Shown: positions 1 to 10,768, counted from the first letter of the stretch. The stretch: DNA of 64,000 nucleotides from Gracilariopsis chorda (GCA_003194525.1 NBIV01000204.1:1-64000); one strand, 5' to 3'. The notes: generated from the sequence alone by a model not told the origin. Translations and numbers: made by a program.

Positions 1-570
1 CTCATTGCGTCCACAAACCAGCTGGTCGATGAACATAAAGTGACAGCGCTAGATCTGTTTCCTGTTGAACGCTTCAATCTTCTCTCAGCGATGGCTGTAC
101 AATCTGATCTTGGACAGAACCAAGAGTCGGACATCGTCAGTACTATCGTGCCCGAGTTTGCATATCAGTATGCACCTAGTGGTGTACTGCTTCATAATTT
201 CGACTTAAAGATTGGTGTGCTAGTTATGATCATTCGGAACGCGCTAAATCCCTCTGTGTTCAAGGTAAAAGCTCTCTTTCGTCGTGCGTGTCGATCATTT
301 TACGATGCATGTGGCTCAATTCGACTAGAAGGGACAGGTACAAGAACAAACGCTCCTGCAACGTATTGAATTCGAGTTTTGTTTGAAGACATTCACATGA
401 TTCGAAGGGAGCTTTCAAGTCGCCTCTGTGTTTGCAGCAACCGTTCAAAAAGAACAAGAAGACCCCTTGAATGGCTTGGAATAGATTGCAATGCAACTTC
501 TTCTGCCCAGGTCAGTAGTTTGTCACATTGTCGCGCGTTCGAAGGAACGACCATGTGCTGCTCCTGTCAC
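1..570 (+). pseudogene. Helitron/PIF1-type helicase, C-terminal remnant
   Basis: The window opens inside a reading frame resembling the last third of the PIF1-like helicase carried by Helitron rolling-circle transposons. Read from base 1, the protein has LDLFPVERFNLLSA (about 46-90), then HNFDLKIGVLVMIIRN (about 190-240), which matches the family pattern H-x-L-x-LK-x-G-x-x-VM-x-x-RN. Further on, in shifted frames, come FQVASVFAATVQKEQ (about 410-465), resembling the FAMTINKSQGQ motif, and FVTLSRVRRNDHV (about 517-558), resembling the family's LYVALSRVRS. The expected CNGTRL motif is not readable, the frame shifts at least once and a stop lies in the last motif, so this is a decayed copy. The element's Rep and N-terminal helicase parts would lie left of base 1. 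The superfamily call is fairly secure; Helitron rather than a cellular PIF1 is inferred from motif wording and decay. Confidence 0.72.
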
Positions 571-1130
571 CTGCAATGTGCAGCCGACAATGCGCAAACA
601 CTTCATCCCATGCTTGTGGCCATCGCAAACTCAGTGTTGCCTGAAGGCATTCAGCTCTGCTTCTCCCCACAATCGTAATCATATTTCTTGCGCTCTTTAT
701 TCATTCAATTAAATTACTTGCTCTTCTTGGTTTGCACTCCCCACCTTTTGCTCATTCTCACCGCTTTTTACCAATCCTCGAACACCATTCACAGTACCGC
801 CCGCGGCTGGAGGCTGTTTCCTCTTGTATTCTCATTCTGAAGCACTTACGTTTGGATGAGGGGGTGTTGTTGACTCTATGAAGTTGTTGCGCCAGAAAAA
901 CGCTTTGCACGGTCCCATACAGGCATGAAAAACGCAATATTGGCCTAAAGCATTCCGGCCATATCAAACATTTAGCAGCAGTAGCAGCAAAGCTGGCTGC
1001 TTTGTTACTGGCAATTTCATAAAAATTGCAGTGCCGGGTAGTTACCGAAAGAAACGTGACGCGCTTTATTCTCATTGGGTAGCACTGCAGTGAATTGAGG
1101 CACCCATCCAAAGACCTGTATGGCTCTAGT
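571..1130. other. No recognisable gene
   Basis: Short open frames exist on both strands but none shows a family motif or a plausible gene structure. If the Helitron reading of the flanks is right, this is probably the element's 3' untranslated stretch between helicase and terminal hairpin. Confidence 0.5.
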
Positions 1131-1237
1131 TATTAGGGGCCGTGGCGCCCCGAGGCTCTACGGGCGCTATTGCGAGATTTGGCAAGCAAAGTGCCCGGAG
1201 AGCCTCTGAAAGCTAGTCAATAAATAGCTACATAAAC

Positions 1238-1260
1238 CACGCGGCGCGCAGCGCCGCGTG
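1238..1260. repeat. Perfect GC-rich hairpin, possible Helitron 3'-terminal structure
   Basis: A 10-bp perfect stem (CACGCGGCGC against GCGCCGCGTG) closes a 3-base loop. Helitrons typically carry a GC-rich hairpin shortly before their 3' end, and this one lies about 0.7 kb downstream of helicase remains on the same strand. Against the idea, no CTRR terminus lies 10-12 bases beyond the stem; the first CTAA is about 45 bases away. The upstream stretch 1,131-1,210 is also unusually GC-rich for its surroundings, with smaller stems. Confidence 0.45.
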
Positions 1261-1520
1261 CGCCCAAAAACCGCTCTTACTTGTTCCTCATCAAAGTAAA
1301 CCTAAGAAAGGATTTGTGCGACAACGACCTTCGCAGCCCTTAAAAATAAGTAAAATGCACTATTTCGGTTTTTTGGCGCATTCTGCGCCATCACTCAAAC
1401 TCGTGCTTGACGTTTATTTTTGAACGTTTTTAGTGTGCCAACTTTTCGTCCAATGAGAACCGAAAGTTTTGGACAACCAAAACGTTTGATTTTCAGTTTG
1501 TGAGTGCTCACGCTCCAGCC

Positions 1521-1578
1521 CTATCACTCTTTCCTGCAGCCAAGATGCAGACGTCAAAACTGCAGGAAAGAGTGGTAG
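1521..1578. repeat. 19-bp inverted repeat, hairpin with 20-base loop
   Basis: The arms at 1,521-1,539 and 1,560-1,578 are complementary over 19 bases with one transition mismatch. The pairing includes the 15-base perfect core CACTCTTTCCTGCAG. No gene is recognisable around it. One of several similar near-perfect hairpins in this window. Confidence 0.7.
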
Positions 1579-2119
1579 TGCCAAAGGACCATCTTTACCG
1601 TTGTTTCTGCGTAGTGATACATCACGGTTTCGCTGATAGATGTCTGTTATGGCATTGTTGGCATAGAGCACTATTTAATGAACACTAGTTTTAGAATAAT
1701 GCACTTATCTCATGTATGAAGAACACGAGCATGCGGAATTTCCCTGCATGTAAGCCACAGACAATACTACTCATTAGAGATCTTATGCAAATAAAAATGG
1801 TTCCACTTTCGTGACTTGAGAAGGCCACATGTTTCGTCCCCACCCGAGTCATACGGCAGAGAACTACAGTTACCCCTGAAGGGAAACATGTCTTGTATAT
1901 GATTACGAGTTTTTTCTCCAAAGATCAAACTGAACTAGTCGACACAAATTCTGATGCGCCCGAAAGACTACGCAATTGGGCGTGCAAACGACGCAACGCT
2001 CATCGTCTGCACCTGCTTCAACTAGCGTTAATCGAAGATCAGGACGACGAGGTCCTTCTACGTTTATCTCTTCGTCATGCACAAAGCACTCGAAACGTTC
2101 AAATGCTAAAGACGCGTTC

Positions 2120-3025
2120 AAGCGCAATTTCCAGTACCACCTTCAACATCAATACTTGTCTACAGAGCAATGTCTTTACCTCTTCCGATTTGGTGCCTCA
2201 AAGATCGAGACTATATGCCAGCTCAGTGACTGGAGCAGCGGCAAAGCAGAACGGTCTCGATACAGGATACCTACTTTTACGGAAACATGCATCATGCTAC
2301 GACTTCTTGCATCGCCCATTTGCTGGGTGATATGGATCCCATGTTCGGCATGCAGTCATCCACGCTCTCCGAAGTTTCTGGGAGGTTATAAAGAGCTTAA
2401 TGGCATCAAAAGTGCACCTAATTTGTAGTTTCAGGACGTGTTAGATGGCCAGTCTGACTGCCCGATATGCATTAGTGGTGGAGGAAACGTGAGCGCCTTT
2501 GCAGAACTGCGTAGGCTTTCTTGATTGCACAAAGATCCGGATGTGCAGACCTGGACGTTCAGCTGCTCTATAACAAACGCGCTATTCTGGGCACAAAAGG
2601 GTTAACTGTCTCGTGTACGAGTCTGTCACGACACTTGATGGTTTACTGTTCTAAGTACATGGACCTGAAGTCGGGAGGCGTCACAACATGACGCTCTATC
2701 GGGAAAGTGGAGTCGATGCAGAGCTACAAAACGCACTCCTGGTTGTCGGGCAGCAGTACTGCGTATACGGAGATGCAGCTTATATTATAAGACCATGGTC
2801 GCAGACAGCTTTTCCTCGCGTAGGGGCCAGTTCACAAGAAGCAGCGTATAATACTGCCATGAGTAGCGTGTGGGAGGCTTTCGAATGGACATTCACGGAC
2901 ATGAAGCAAATCTGGTCATCATAGGATTACAAAAGGCATTTGAAAGTATGTCAAGCACCTATCACTTTACTCTGAAAAGCTGCAGCACTGCTCTGGAACT
3001 TCCGGATCTGTATGAATGGTGGCGG
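2120..3025 (+). pseudogene. PIF/Harbinger-type DDE transposase, decayed
   Basis: Translations in changing frames line up with the DDE_Tnp_4/Harbinger-type transposase. The N-terminal region has LSTEQCLYLFRFG (from about 2,156) followed by CIMLRLLASPICW. The catalytic part has LDCTKIRMCRPGR (about 2,523), YSGHKRVNCL, a GRRHN motif, YGDAAYIIRPW (about 2,765), then FEWTFTDMKQIW (about 2,880) and DYKRHLKV, ending near NFRICMNGG. The putative D, D and E (LDCTK, GDAAY, FEW) are all still readable, but the frame carries several stops and at least one shift, so the gene is dead. A decayed SANT/Myb-like gene faces it from the minus strand about 0.5 kb downstream, matching the two-protein make-up of PIF/Harbinger elements. 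Terminal inverted repeats were not found by eye. Confidence 0.78.
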
Positions 3026-3557
3026 AAAAGTGAGCTCATTTTTCAGGTGCGCACCTCCGGGACTCGCAGAGTACCTGGCAGGCTTAAAAACGCTGTACCA
3101 GGTACTAGGCTTGCGTGCCCCTCCAATGGGTCGAGGGTGCGGCGAGCACAAAGTCTGCAGCGGAGACACTGCGACAAGCAAAGCCAGGAGTGTGCCGTAG
3201 CGGAGGACTCCGCAGCCTCATCCCTTTGAGAGGGGCGCACAAGCAAGCACCTAATGGGAATTCAAGAAAGCATTCTAACGAAACCGCCGAACATAGCTAT
3301 CATTCCTTGCGTTATTTCAGCACCTCATGGCGTTCATCTCTCTCAAACGCCGCCTTTTGCTCTTATGACTCTATGTGCTTCTCCTAAAGTTGCAGTCGAT
3401 TCGCGTAGTGCTCTTACAGGCATGCCCAGCGGGTTTCAATGCATTGGTCTCGGTCGTGGTCGATAGAGAGTCGCTCCTTCTGAACGCGAAGGCTCCTTTC
3501 TTCCATATCACGGCGCCTCGCTATGTGCTCCCTTACCAAATGCAGCTCCTTAGTTTT
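3026..3557. other. Spacer between transposase and SANT-like remnants
   Basis: No motif-bearing frame was found. If the two flanking pseudogenes belong to one element, this is its internal convergent 3'-3' spacer. Confidence 0.4.
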
Positions 3558-4075
3558 TTAGTCCCGTACTGCAGCACGTTTTGCCGTTCTCCTCCTAACC
3601 TCGGTCGGCACATTTTCACCTTCGATACCGTTTTCCACGAACCTCAGCTCTCGGCCAAGCGCATTTTCTCTGATCTGTTTACCCGCGGTAGCCAGCCTGT
3701 TATCAAGCTCGGTGCGATCGTTGCGTTTTGACCTCCTCTGCGCCTCCCACTCGTCATTAGCAAGAACCACATCATCCAAAACATTTCTCTTTCGCCCGTC
3801 AAATTTTAAATACACCGGAAGCGTTGCCATCTAACCTCAAGTCGGAACGATGGTCGCTCACAATCTTCTTGAAGCGATCACTCAACGATTTCCAGCTTGG
3901 TACATGGATTTCGCTTAGAACCCATGATGGAAGGCTGGAACAAGAAAATAGAGAGTGCAGCTTGTTATCGTTGCAGTGCCATAACTTGTGGTATAAGACA
4001 TCCATCAACTGCAATGATTGATTTAAGCAGCATTATATTCCATTCCCCTGACAAGTGCAAACGTCTGCGTCGCAT
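3558..4075 (-). pseudogene. SANT/Myb-like DNA-binding protein, frame broken
   Basis: On the minus strand, pieces in shifting frames form a Myb/SANT-like protein of the kind that accompanies PIF/Harbinger transposases. EWNIMLLKSIIAVDG (about 4,045-4,000) fits the first helix. PSWKSLSDRFKKIVSDHR and a following ASGV (about 3,930-3,820) fit the last helix and the conserved SG step. A charged, probably coiled tail follows (VLDDVVLANDEWEAQRRSKR, NRLATAGKQIREN). A start ATG at 4,075 is assumed; Pro/Thr-rich open sequence continues upstream. At least two frame changes are needed, one at the run TTAAAATTT near 3,805. The inferred role is end-binding or nuclear targeting for the neighbouring transposase; a host regulatory gene is the alternative. 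Confidence 0.6.
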
Positions 4076-4309
4076 GGGAATTGGTAGATCTGTGGTTGTT
4101 TGCGTTGGCGGTATAGTAGCTGATTGACTGCTTGTGTTGTAATGAACCAAAGTTTGATGTGAAGGCGGAGTAAGCCAGGGTGGTGGCTTTGAGCTACGCG
4201 GAATAGTGGAAATGTCGTAATGGAATTGACTGAAGCCTTCTCGATACTGAAAGGACACAATCCGGACTTCCTTGATGAGCATCACCCTTATAGCAGGGAG
4301 AGTGCCCAC

Positions 4310-5195
4310 AATTCATTGCAAAAGGGGGCTCCCTCAGAGATATTTTTTTTCTATTTGGATCAAGCGAGCTCCAAGCAAAAATCAGACGGCTTGGCAACCC
4401 CCTTGTGGGAAACTTTGACCACTTGTTCAACAGTTCCCTCAATTTAAAACCCATGTGAAAAAATATGGCATTGGGTAAATTTTCTATTGTACATTTTGCG
4501 GCATACCGAGACATATTTCCATTTGAAAGTAGATTAGTTTGACATACGACCAATGAAAATTGAGGAGAGAAGAAAAGCGAAGCAAGTGATCTTCTCTATT
4601 TGTAGTGAAACAATATTGGAAACAGCAACTTTCTCCAAAAGCAGACTGTTAATAGCCACATCACTACTGAATTTTGGTCCTCCACTCTACTTTATACTAC
4701 TCTTTTATTTAGATTGCGGTCTACATACGAAAAAGCTGTCTCTATATGCCGACTTGTGGATTACTAAAACGTGTTGTTGATGTGTAAACTTTGGAGTCTG
4801 GAGACTACGAATCCTGTATTTTACAGAACATGGGTTTCCAAGCAGGCAAAAAAGAATTATTGGCAATTCTACGTCATCATAAAATGTACAGTGTACGGGT
4901 ATATATACTATCTTAGGTAGATATATCTGTAGAAACATTTATCTGCATGGTTATTAATATGACTGTAACACAATGTTCTATGCAGTGGTATAAACGTTTT
5001 GCTTGTTATGCACTGAATCGATACACTCGCAACAAGGATTTTCACTACGTACTTCATGGCATTTAAAAGACGTGCAGCAGCTTCCGCAATATTTGTCAAC
5101 CCCAGCGTTTTCATGCTGCCGAAGGCTCGACGAAAACGGGATTTGCGTACAACGGAAGATTTAAATCTTTATTTGGTGCAGCTCACGCTATTTGT
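4310..5195. other. AT-rich stretch without a recognisable gene
   Basis: The base composition turns visibly more AT-rich here, with short frames lacking any family signature. The right-hand end may hold the unread N-terminal part of the transposase that follows. Confidence 0.45.
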
Positions 5196-5973
5196 GTGAC
5201 TCTATGGAATTTATTAATATCAAAGGGGCAAAATGGAAACAAACCACGGCATTTGCTTTGGGAACTTTTATTCCATCGACAGTATTCCGCTGAGCATATA
5301 AATATAATTATCACAGGGGCTGATGAAAATACTTTTCGATTACGGGCTAAACCATTTGTATTACTACTTGCGGATCTCAAAATGGAAAGCGATATATTTT
5401 GTTACTTTTTTATGTGCATTCTAACGAGCTAAATTGTAGGTTCAATGGAGTAATCGTGCTTTGAAAAAACGTTTTCAAGGTTGCTATGTATCTGTTGATG
5501 ATACAGACTTTCCTATGTCAGAGCCGATGCCTTTTATCAGTACATGGACTATCCACAAATTCAATAGTACTGATGTAAGGTACGAAACCGGTATCTCTAT
5601 TGAACATGGAAATACGGTTTGAATAAATTGAAGTTTTCCATGCGCATTGCTTAGTGATCTGGCAATGTTTCGTTTGTCGATGAAATCACGACTTTTCTCA
5701 AAGGAAAGAGTGATTACAGATATTCTACATCAAGATAAAAAATGTGTAACTCGTAATCCTGTTGGGAAAGCGGATCTACGCCTACATTCTTTAATTCTTG
5801 CTCGACCTCAACACCTTCATAAGCGTCTAAAGCAATTTAAGGGGCTGTACTCTCGATTTCGCCACGGAAGGTCTTTTCGCACTTCCTGTTTTCACGCAGT
5901 TGCAAATATTACTCAATTGCTAATTCAGAATAACGTGTTTGAAAAGCTTCTATATTTCAAGTATTCTCGTTAA
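5196..5973 (+). pseudogene. DDE-superfamily (DDE_Tnp_4-like) transposase, decayed
   Basis: A second, distinct DDE transposase remnant. In order it shows KPRHLLWELLFHRQY (about 5,235-5,280), TGADENTFRLRAKPF (about 5,318-5,362), WSNRALKKRF (about 5,446), VSVDDTDFPMSEPMPF (about 5,491-5,540) with the first catalytic Asp, a TWTIHKF...RYETGISIEHGNTV block, then SDLAMFR (about 5,652) with the second Asp, and a C-terminal RFRHGRSF...CFHAVANITQLL block. Two TGA stops fall near 5,620-5,632, where relatives have Trp and Gly (WING). In the segment where relatives carry the catalytic Glu (RARHETVN-like), this copy reads ARPQHLHKRLK, so the Glu appears lost. A frame change near 5,420-5,440 could be a shift or a poor intron. 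Inactive on three counts. Family assignment rests on motif order only. Confidence 0.72.
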
Positions 5974-6605
5974 ATACCGGTTTAATACAAAAAAATGCTT
6001 GCACAAACAATTGCAACTCAGTGCGAACTTTTTATGCATTACTACAACTTGTAAAAGGCATTCTTTTTCTTTAAAGGGTTTATCGTCTTCTTTTTGTCAT
6101 TTTGCAAAACAATATTACTTCAGCAAGACTTCATTCTAACGACGAATCTCGATTTTCTCGGTTTTTCCTGCTGTGATGTCGTAGATGATTGTCATGTACT
6201 GTTTGTCCAATAAGATGGTGCATTTGTGAGCTCTGCATTAGTGAATTGGGTTTTCAATGAACACAACAGCATATGCCAAGCAATCTACCTAAGCTGAGCT
6301 AAAGAAAATAATAGATTCATTTTACTAATTGCGGACAGACCGCTTGGATTATTACAAGGTTTGTGTGATTTCTGAAAGAAGTTCCTCGCAGAGCTAAATT
6401 TCAAAACAAAGGCACCGAACACCACTTTGCCGTTGCTTTGGCCCCGTTTCTGGGGTGTCAAATGCAATACACAAAAAGCCTAAGCAAATGTAGTGGGATG
6501 AGAAGAAACTAGGCACATACCAAGGCCGAAATAGCTGTTCATTCAGCGCAAGACACGATATTAGTGGCCTCGGAAGTAGAATTCAGCAATACCTAAACCT
6601 GCGAT

Positions 6606-6657
6606 ATCGTGCATGTTCGCTTCAGTAACAGATGTTATTGAAGCGAACATGCACGAT
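6606..6657. repeat. 24-bp inverted repeat, 4-base loop
   Basis: The arms 6,606-6,629 and 6,634-6,657 pair over 24 bases with one transition mismatch around the loop AGAT. The core arm is ATCGTGCATGTTCGCTTC. Transcribed from the plus strand the mismatch would be a G-U wobble, giving a continuous RNA stem. No gene is recognisable within 600 bases on either side. Confidence 0.8.
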
Positions 6658-7603
6658 GTTACAACATCCGTGATATTGCACCTTGCATGAAGCAATTATA
6701 GTGTAGTTCTTAGAGTAAGGCTTGGTGCGACGTCAAAGAGTCCAAGAGGCTAAGGCGTTATCTTATTGTGACGGACGGTGATTCCGATTCTTCCGAGAAA
6801 TTCTTGACATGAATTGAGCAAATAGGTTTCTGCTGACCGAAACTTGGGGACGTGTACTTTTTGCGAAGGAAAACGGACCTCTCTCCAATGGAGCATGGGG
6901 CTATCCTTAGAGCTGTGCATGTACACTCAGCAATCCCTGCGTCGTCAGTAACTTGAGAGTATCCCGGACGGGATGCCGCTACCAGGAGCTTTACTCAGCA
7001 AGAAGGGACAAACGAGCCAAGTATTCAAAACTTTCAGTTTTCAGGATATAGCGCGCTTCAGCGACTCCCTGAACATCTTTTCTAGCAATAAAGACAAATC
7101 GAATGCGAACCTGGTCCGCATTCTCAGAGATGCCATGCTGGCTCCAACGTACAGCTTTGTGCAAAGATGAGGTTCGGCTCTGAGATTTGTTATGCACCAC
7201 ACACTTTAGCACCGCAGATTTCGGATTTCACCGATTTTGTTATAAAGGCTTTGTTTACGTCAGCGTTTTGCAAGCGTTGGAACCGTTACCCATCCTGAGA
7301 GTTTCTACAATCAGAACATGTCGGCATTCGCGAGAGAAGCTCACCAGTCCTGTTTCCTGCGGCAAAGATTGAGCACACGTGTACCTAACGCAAAACAGCA
7401 GCGCAAGAATCTGTACTTGCCTCTTGGGACGGCTTCACTTCTCTTCGGATGTAACATCCGCCAAACACACATATCTAACCCGATTTCCAAGAAGCTGGGA
7501 AGAGAATGGGACCTCACATAACTTCCCTTCACCAAACACTGTAGGAACACTGTCACGTGAGGCGTTGGTGGCCTACAAACTGTGAGAGGTAGAATTAGAG
7601 AGA

Positions 7604-7636
7604 GTTGCATTGCAATTCTTTCAATTACAATGCAAC
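7604..7636. repeat. 14-bp inverted repeat, short loop
   Basis: The arms GTTGCATTGCAATT and AATTACAATGCAAC pair over 14 bases with a single transition mismatch around a 5-base loop. Similar in build to the larger hairpins nearby. Confidence 0.65.
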
Positions 7637-7800
7637 GCCGAGTTGAGATTGCATTCGGTACTCTCCTTCAATTAGGCTTACAAATAATTAGAAGATAGAG
7701 TCTATGAAGGGGCAGCCGGCGGCGCAGTCTGTGCTTTCTGCCGGCCACACACTTCGTTTCACAAACGATATATTAGGATGCGAATACACCACGCTGCGAA

Positions 7801-7820
7801 GCAGTCTGACATCAGACTGC
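7801..7820. repeat. 9-bp inverted repeat, 2-base loop
   Basis: GCAGTCTGA and TCAGACTGC are perfectly complementary around CA. It lies 39 bases left of a much longer hairpin. Confidence 0.65.
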
Positions 7821-7858
7821 CTGGTAAGGAATAGCCTCATATACAGTACGTATAACCC

Positions 7859-7918
7859 AACGCATCGTATTATCATCATCATTGTTAAATCACAATGATG
7901 ATGATAATACGACGCGTT
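7859..7918. repeat. 27-bp inverted repeat, 6-base loop
   Basis: The arms 7,859-7,885 and 7,892-7,918 pair over 27 bases with one transition mismatch around the loop TAAATC. Much of the arm is a simple ATC repeat (ATTATCATCATCATTG), but the outer CGCATCG/CGACGCG part is not simple sequence, so the symmetry is not just a microsatellite effect. Confidence 0.8.
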
Positions 7919-8805
7919 AGCAAAACACGTGGGGGAACGAACTTTGCTGTTTTATTTTGCGATATCCCTGCTCCATATTCATCTGCTGCAATTACCAAGG
8001 GTATCCTTGTTTCAACCGGTTTTTAATTCACTTGGCGCAGCATTAGAACCTCGCTCAGATTTTTTTCAGATATTATCTCGGTCATGCGCAAGCAAAGTGG
8101 TGGAAACAAACGTTAAGCCACGCCTTGAAGTGGTACAAGCATTCACTCACACCAGACGCATGAGATATGTTTTATGAGCCCGGTAGAATTATTGAATATA
8201 CAAGCGCATGAACCTAGGCTGGCGCTCCATAGCTGGAGTCAACATCCGGAATCTATCTTCAGTCAGAGACCCACAAGTTCAGGGCTTTCAGCATTGGAGG
8301 GTGCCTGATTCATGACACCCACTTCGAGCATATGTCATGCTTGATTTGTTTCGGATCTGTGATGATCAGCTTTCATGTGCAAGGATGAAGAGATGGTATT
8401 GTATTGGTGGTCCACAACGCTGTCTGGTGTATCTTGTACACTCATAGGTGTCCGCGAACATCAGTTGGCTATGATATTCGTTTTCTGCTGGACGGCTGTA
8501 AGGCTGCTTCCACCAGCACCTTCAACAATCAGTTGTCTTGCCGGACACGTTTTTAACATAATGAGAGCTATAGCTTTTGCTTTCTTCTTTCATTGTCCAT
8601 TTGGCTGAGATCAACATCAAACAAAGCTTTTCTACTCAACATGATGTAGAATAGTTTCTTCTTTCTTGACCATGCTTTTCAAGTTGTAGCGTTCAATAAA
8701 AAACCATGATTCTTCTTGAGAGATCTCATCAAGAAAAGGATACGGCTCTTCCAAGTTCTAGGTCTAATATTTTCGTATGCGTGTTCCACTCCTTGGGTAA
8801 CCAGC

Positions 8806-8823
8806 TTCAAACCGCGGTTTGAA
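8806..8823. repeat. 18-bp perfect palindrome
   Basis: TTCAAACCGCGGTTTGAA reads the same on both strands, and the half-site GGTTTGAAACCGC continues to its right. It lies about 190 bases upstream of the TATA box of the Cys-rich gene. It could be a dimeric protein-binding site, or just one of the many inverted repeats of this region. Confidence 0.55.
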
Positions 8824-8998
8824 ACCGCATTGAAAGCTAGGGCTTTCTGAAATTAGGGCATTTAATTCGCCATCAACGACATTGTTGGAGTCAACATAGG
8901 AAAATTTGAAAGGTATTGACGGCATGTCAGCTTGTGTGCTGTGATCTGAATGGGAAAGAAGCTACGGTTCGGTATCTTGGAAGGGTACCCGTTAGTTC

Positions 8999-9006
8999 TA
9001 TATAAG
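8999..9006 (+). promoter_or_regulatory. TATA box of the secreted Cys-rich protein gene
   Basis: TATATAAG lies 128 bases before the ATG at 9,134. With the usual spacing, transcription would start near 9,030, giving a 5' leader of about 100 bases that is pyrimidine-rich toward the start codon. The leader holds no ATG before 9,134, so the first AUG of the mRNA is the chosen start. Confidence 0.65.
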
Positions 9007-9133
9007 AAACAGAGGGTGCAACTTTCAGCGCCTCTGCATCAACATCTTCAAGTTCTTCCTAGAGCGAAAAAGCCCTCACATTCATTCCTTAGCGGTTCCC
9101 ACTCGATCTTGTCTTCCGTTCTCTTCAGTCGCT

Positions 9134-9448
9134 ATGAAGTCTGCTCTGTTCTTCGTCGTTCTTCTTCTTTTCACCTTGGCGTGCACCGCTTTTGCCAGCG
9201 GGGATCCCTGTGGAGCGAAGTGTGCCTCAATTCCGCATTCTCCGAAGTACAAATGCGTCCCGGTATTCTGTCCGCCGAAAACTAAGTGTCTCAAGAAAGC
9301 CAAATGCACTCTGTTCCCGATTTTCCTGTTCCGCACGAAAATCGAAAATGGCAGATGCTGTCAGACTAAGGCCGTTTGTGTCGCATTCGTCCCGAAGTTT
9401 AAGAAAGGTATTGCAAGCACCGGTAAACGTGACTACACTTATGTGTAG
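9134..9448 (+). CDS. Small secreted cysteine-rich protein
   Basis: A 104-residue protein with a textbook signal peptide: MKSALFFVVLLLFTLACTAF, cleavage likely after ASG or FAS near residue 22-24. The mature part of about 80 residues is basic and holds nine cysteines (DPCGAKC, YKC, VFC, TKC, AKC, GRCC, AVC), including a CC pair. It has Pro and Lys throughout and an SKR/KRDY-type basic tail. This suggests a disulfide-stabilised extracellular peptide such as a defence, wall-associated or effector-like protein; I recognise no named family. The ATG is the first one after a good TATA box and no intron is needed, which supports a real gene. An odd cysteine number leaves one free for a dimer or a non-bonded role. 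No clear AATAAA was seen downstream. Confidence 0.75.
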   Translation: MKSALFFVVLLLFTLACTAFASGDPCGAKCASIPHSPKYKCVPVFCPPKTKCLKKAKCTLFPIFLFRTKIENGRCCQTKAVCVAFVPKFKKGIASTGKRDYTYV

Positions 9449-10768
9449 GAATGAGTCCTGCTGAAACGAATTGATTTGTTCCCCGTCCCTACGTGGTGCA
9501 TCTTGCAATTGACTGCTGGGTTCTCTTCAGCTCACTGTGATGAACCCATTTGATCTATCCAAATCTTGGTATTCGTTGCTTTCCTTGCTGGTTAGAACGA
9601 TTGCTTGAGAGCGTTTTCTGGAGCGAAACTAGTACACTATGCTTGCTGTATTCCCTTTCATGCACTTTAATGAGGAAAGGCTGAGCGCTGATTATAACTA
9701 TCCACCAGCTTTCTTTCTCTATTTAGAGCGATATTTGCGTACTAAAAGCTCAAGTAAACATTCTTCTTTATCCCTTCTGATGATTGAATGGTGTGTAGTG
9801 TACGGAAGATAGAACGGTTTCCCCGAATCTGCTTCGGGTACTGCAAAGGTCTTAAGTTCTAACCTATCAAGAACAATCTGTCTATTGCATAGAGTGTTCC
9901 GAGCGTTCCCAAATGCCCAAATCCATGAATATATGAGAGAAGGAAAGAGAAATAATTTCAGCTTTGGCTCTGCAATAGACTCCAAAAGCCAAAAAGATAC
10001 GTAAACGAAATAAGACGACTAGAACGACAACTATCAAGGGTAACGTACATATAGCAAGTACAAAGCAAAGCGCGGTCTGTGAATACGATAAAACGTATAG
10101 TTATCGAATTGATATGTGACATTGTAATTGAACACAGGCGCGCATCCGAATTGATCGTAACACACCGCGATAGTTGGTAACGCGAAAGGTCAGACCACAG
10201 ATGTGTATTCTGAAAGAGAAAGGGCGGTGCAAGTGGTATAAGAAGAGCAAAGGTGCTCGGAATAAAACGAGGGGAGGGCCAAGCAAGAATGAGCAGTTGC
10301 GCTTGCCACTGCGTTCTTAGATTATATAACATTGCTTGCAATTAACATGGAGCCTGCACAACCCATATTGAAAAAGGAACCAACAAAACGGTTACAATAA
10401 AATAGCGATTCAAAATTGTTCAGCTGCTGTTTGAGAGTTTCAGGGCCGTCGTCTTGAAAAAAAGCTCCGGGCAATTATTTGTAAAGTATGAACCGGTGGT
10501 TTCTCTGAATGTTACGAAAGCAGAAGATACGGACAGTCGTTCGGAATCACAGCATTTTTTATTTCAAGAGTATATCATTTTTAACGGTAGAACACCACTC
10601 GCATTCATGCAAGCAAAGCCTTCTCGGTAATGTGAGTGAGATTTCTTCAGAACTGAGTTAAAAAAGGTTTAAGAGCATTGGTTGCCACCTCGCGATCTAT
10701 TCAAGCAAATTCACAACAAACTAACAGTACAAGCAACAAGAAAACATACTCTTTCACAGAAGCCAATA
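9449..10768. other. Intergenic, no recognisable gene
   Basis: Contains the 3' flank of the Cys-rich gene and the 5' flank of the peptidase gene. Open frames on the minus strand (for example about 9,720-10,340) lack motifs. No TATA box of comparable quality was seen in front of 10,769. Confidence 0.45.

Larger units (their letters stand above)
5974..8998. other. About 3 kb without a recognisable gene, rich in hairpins
   Basis: None of the short frames on either strand carries a recognisable domain. What stands out is structural: near-perfect inverted repeats at 6,606-6,657, 7,604-7,636, 7,801-7,820, 7,859-7,918 and an 18-base perfect palindrome at 8,806-8,823 (listed separately or in the findings). 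The last few hundred bases are probably the promoter-proximal region of the secreted Cys-rich gene. Confidence 0.5.

Noticed and set aside
758-1111. Minus-strand frame of 117 codons as a gene
   Set aside because: It has no motif, lies in what is probably the Helitron 3' region, and has no promoter or polyadenylation signal in place.
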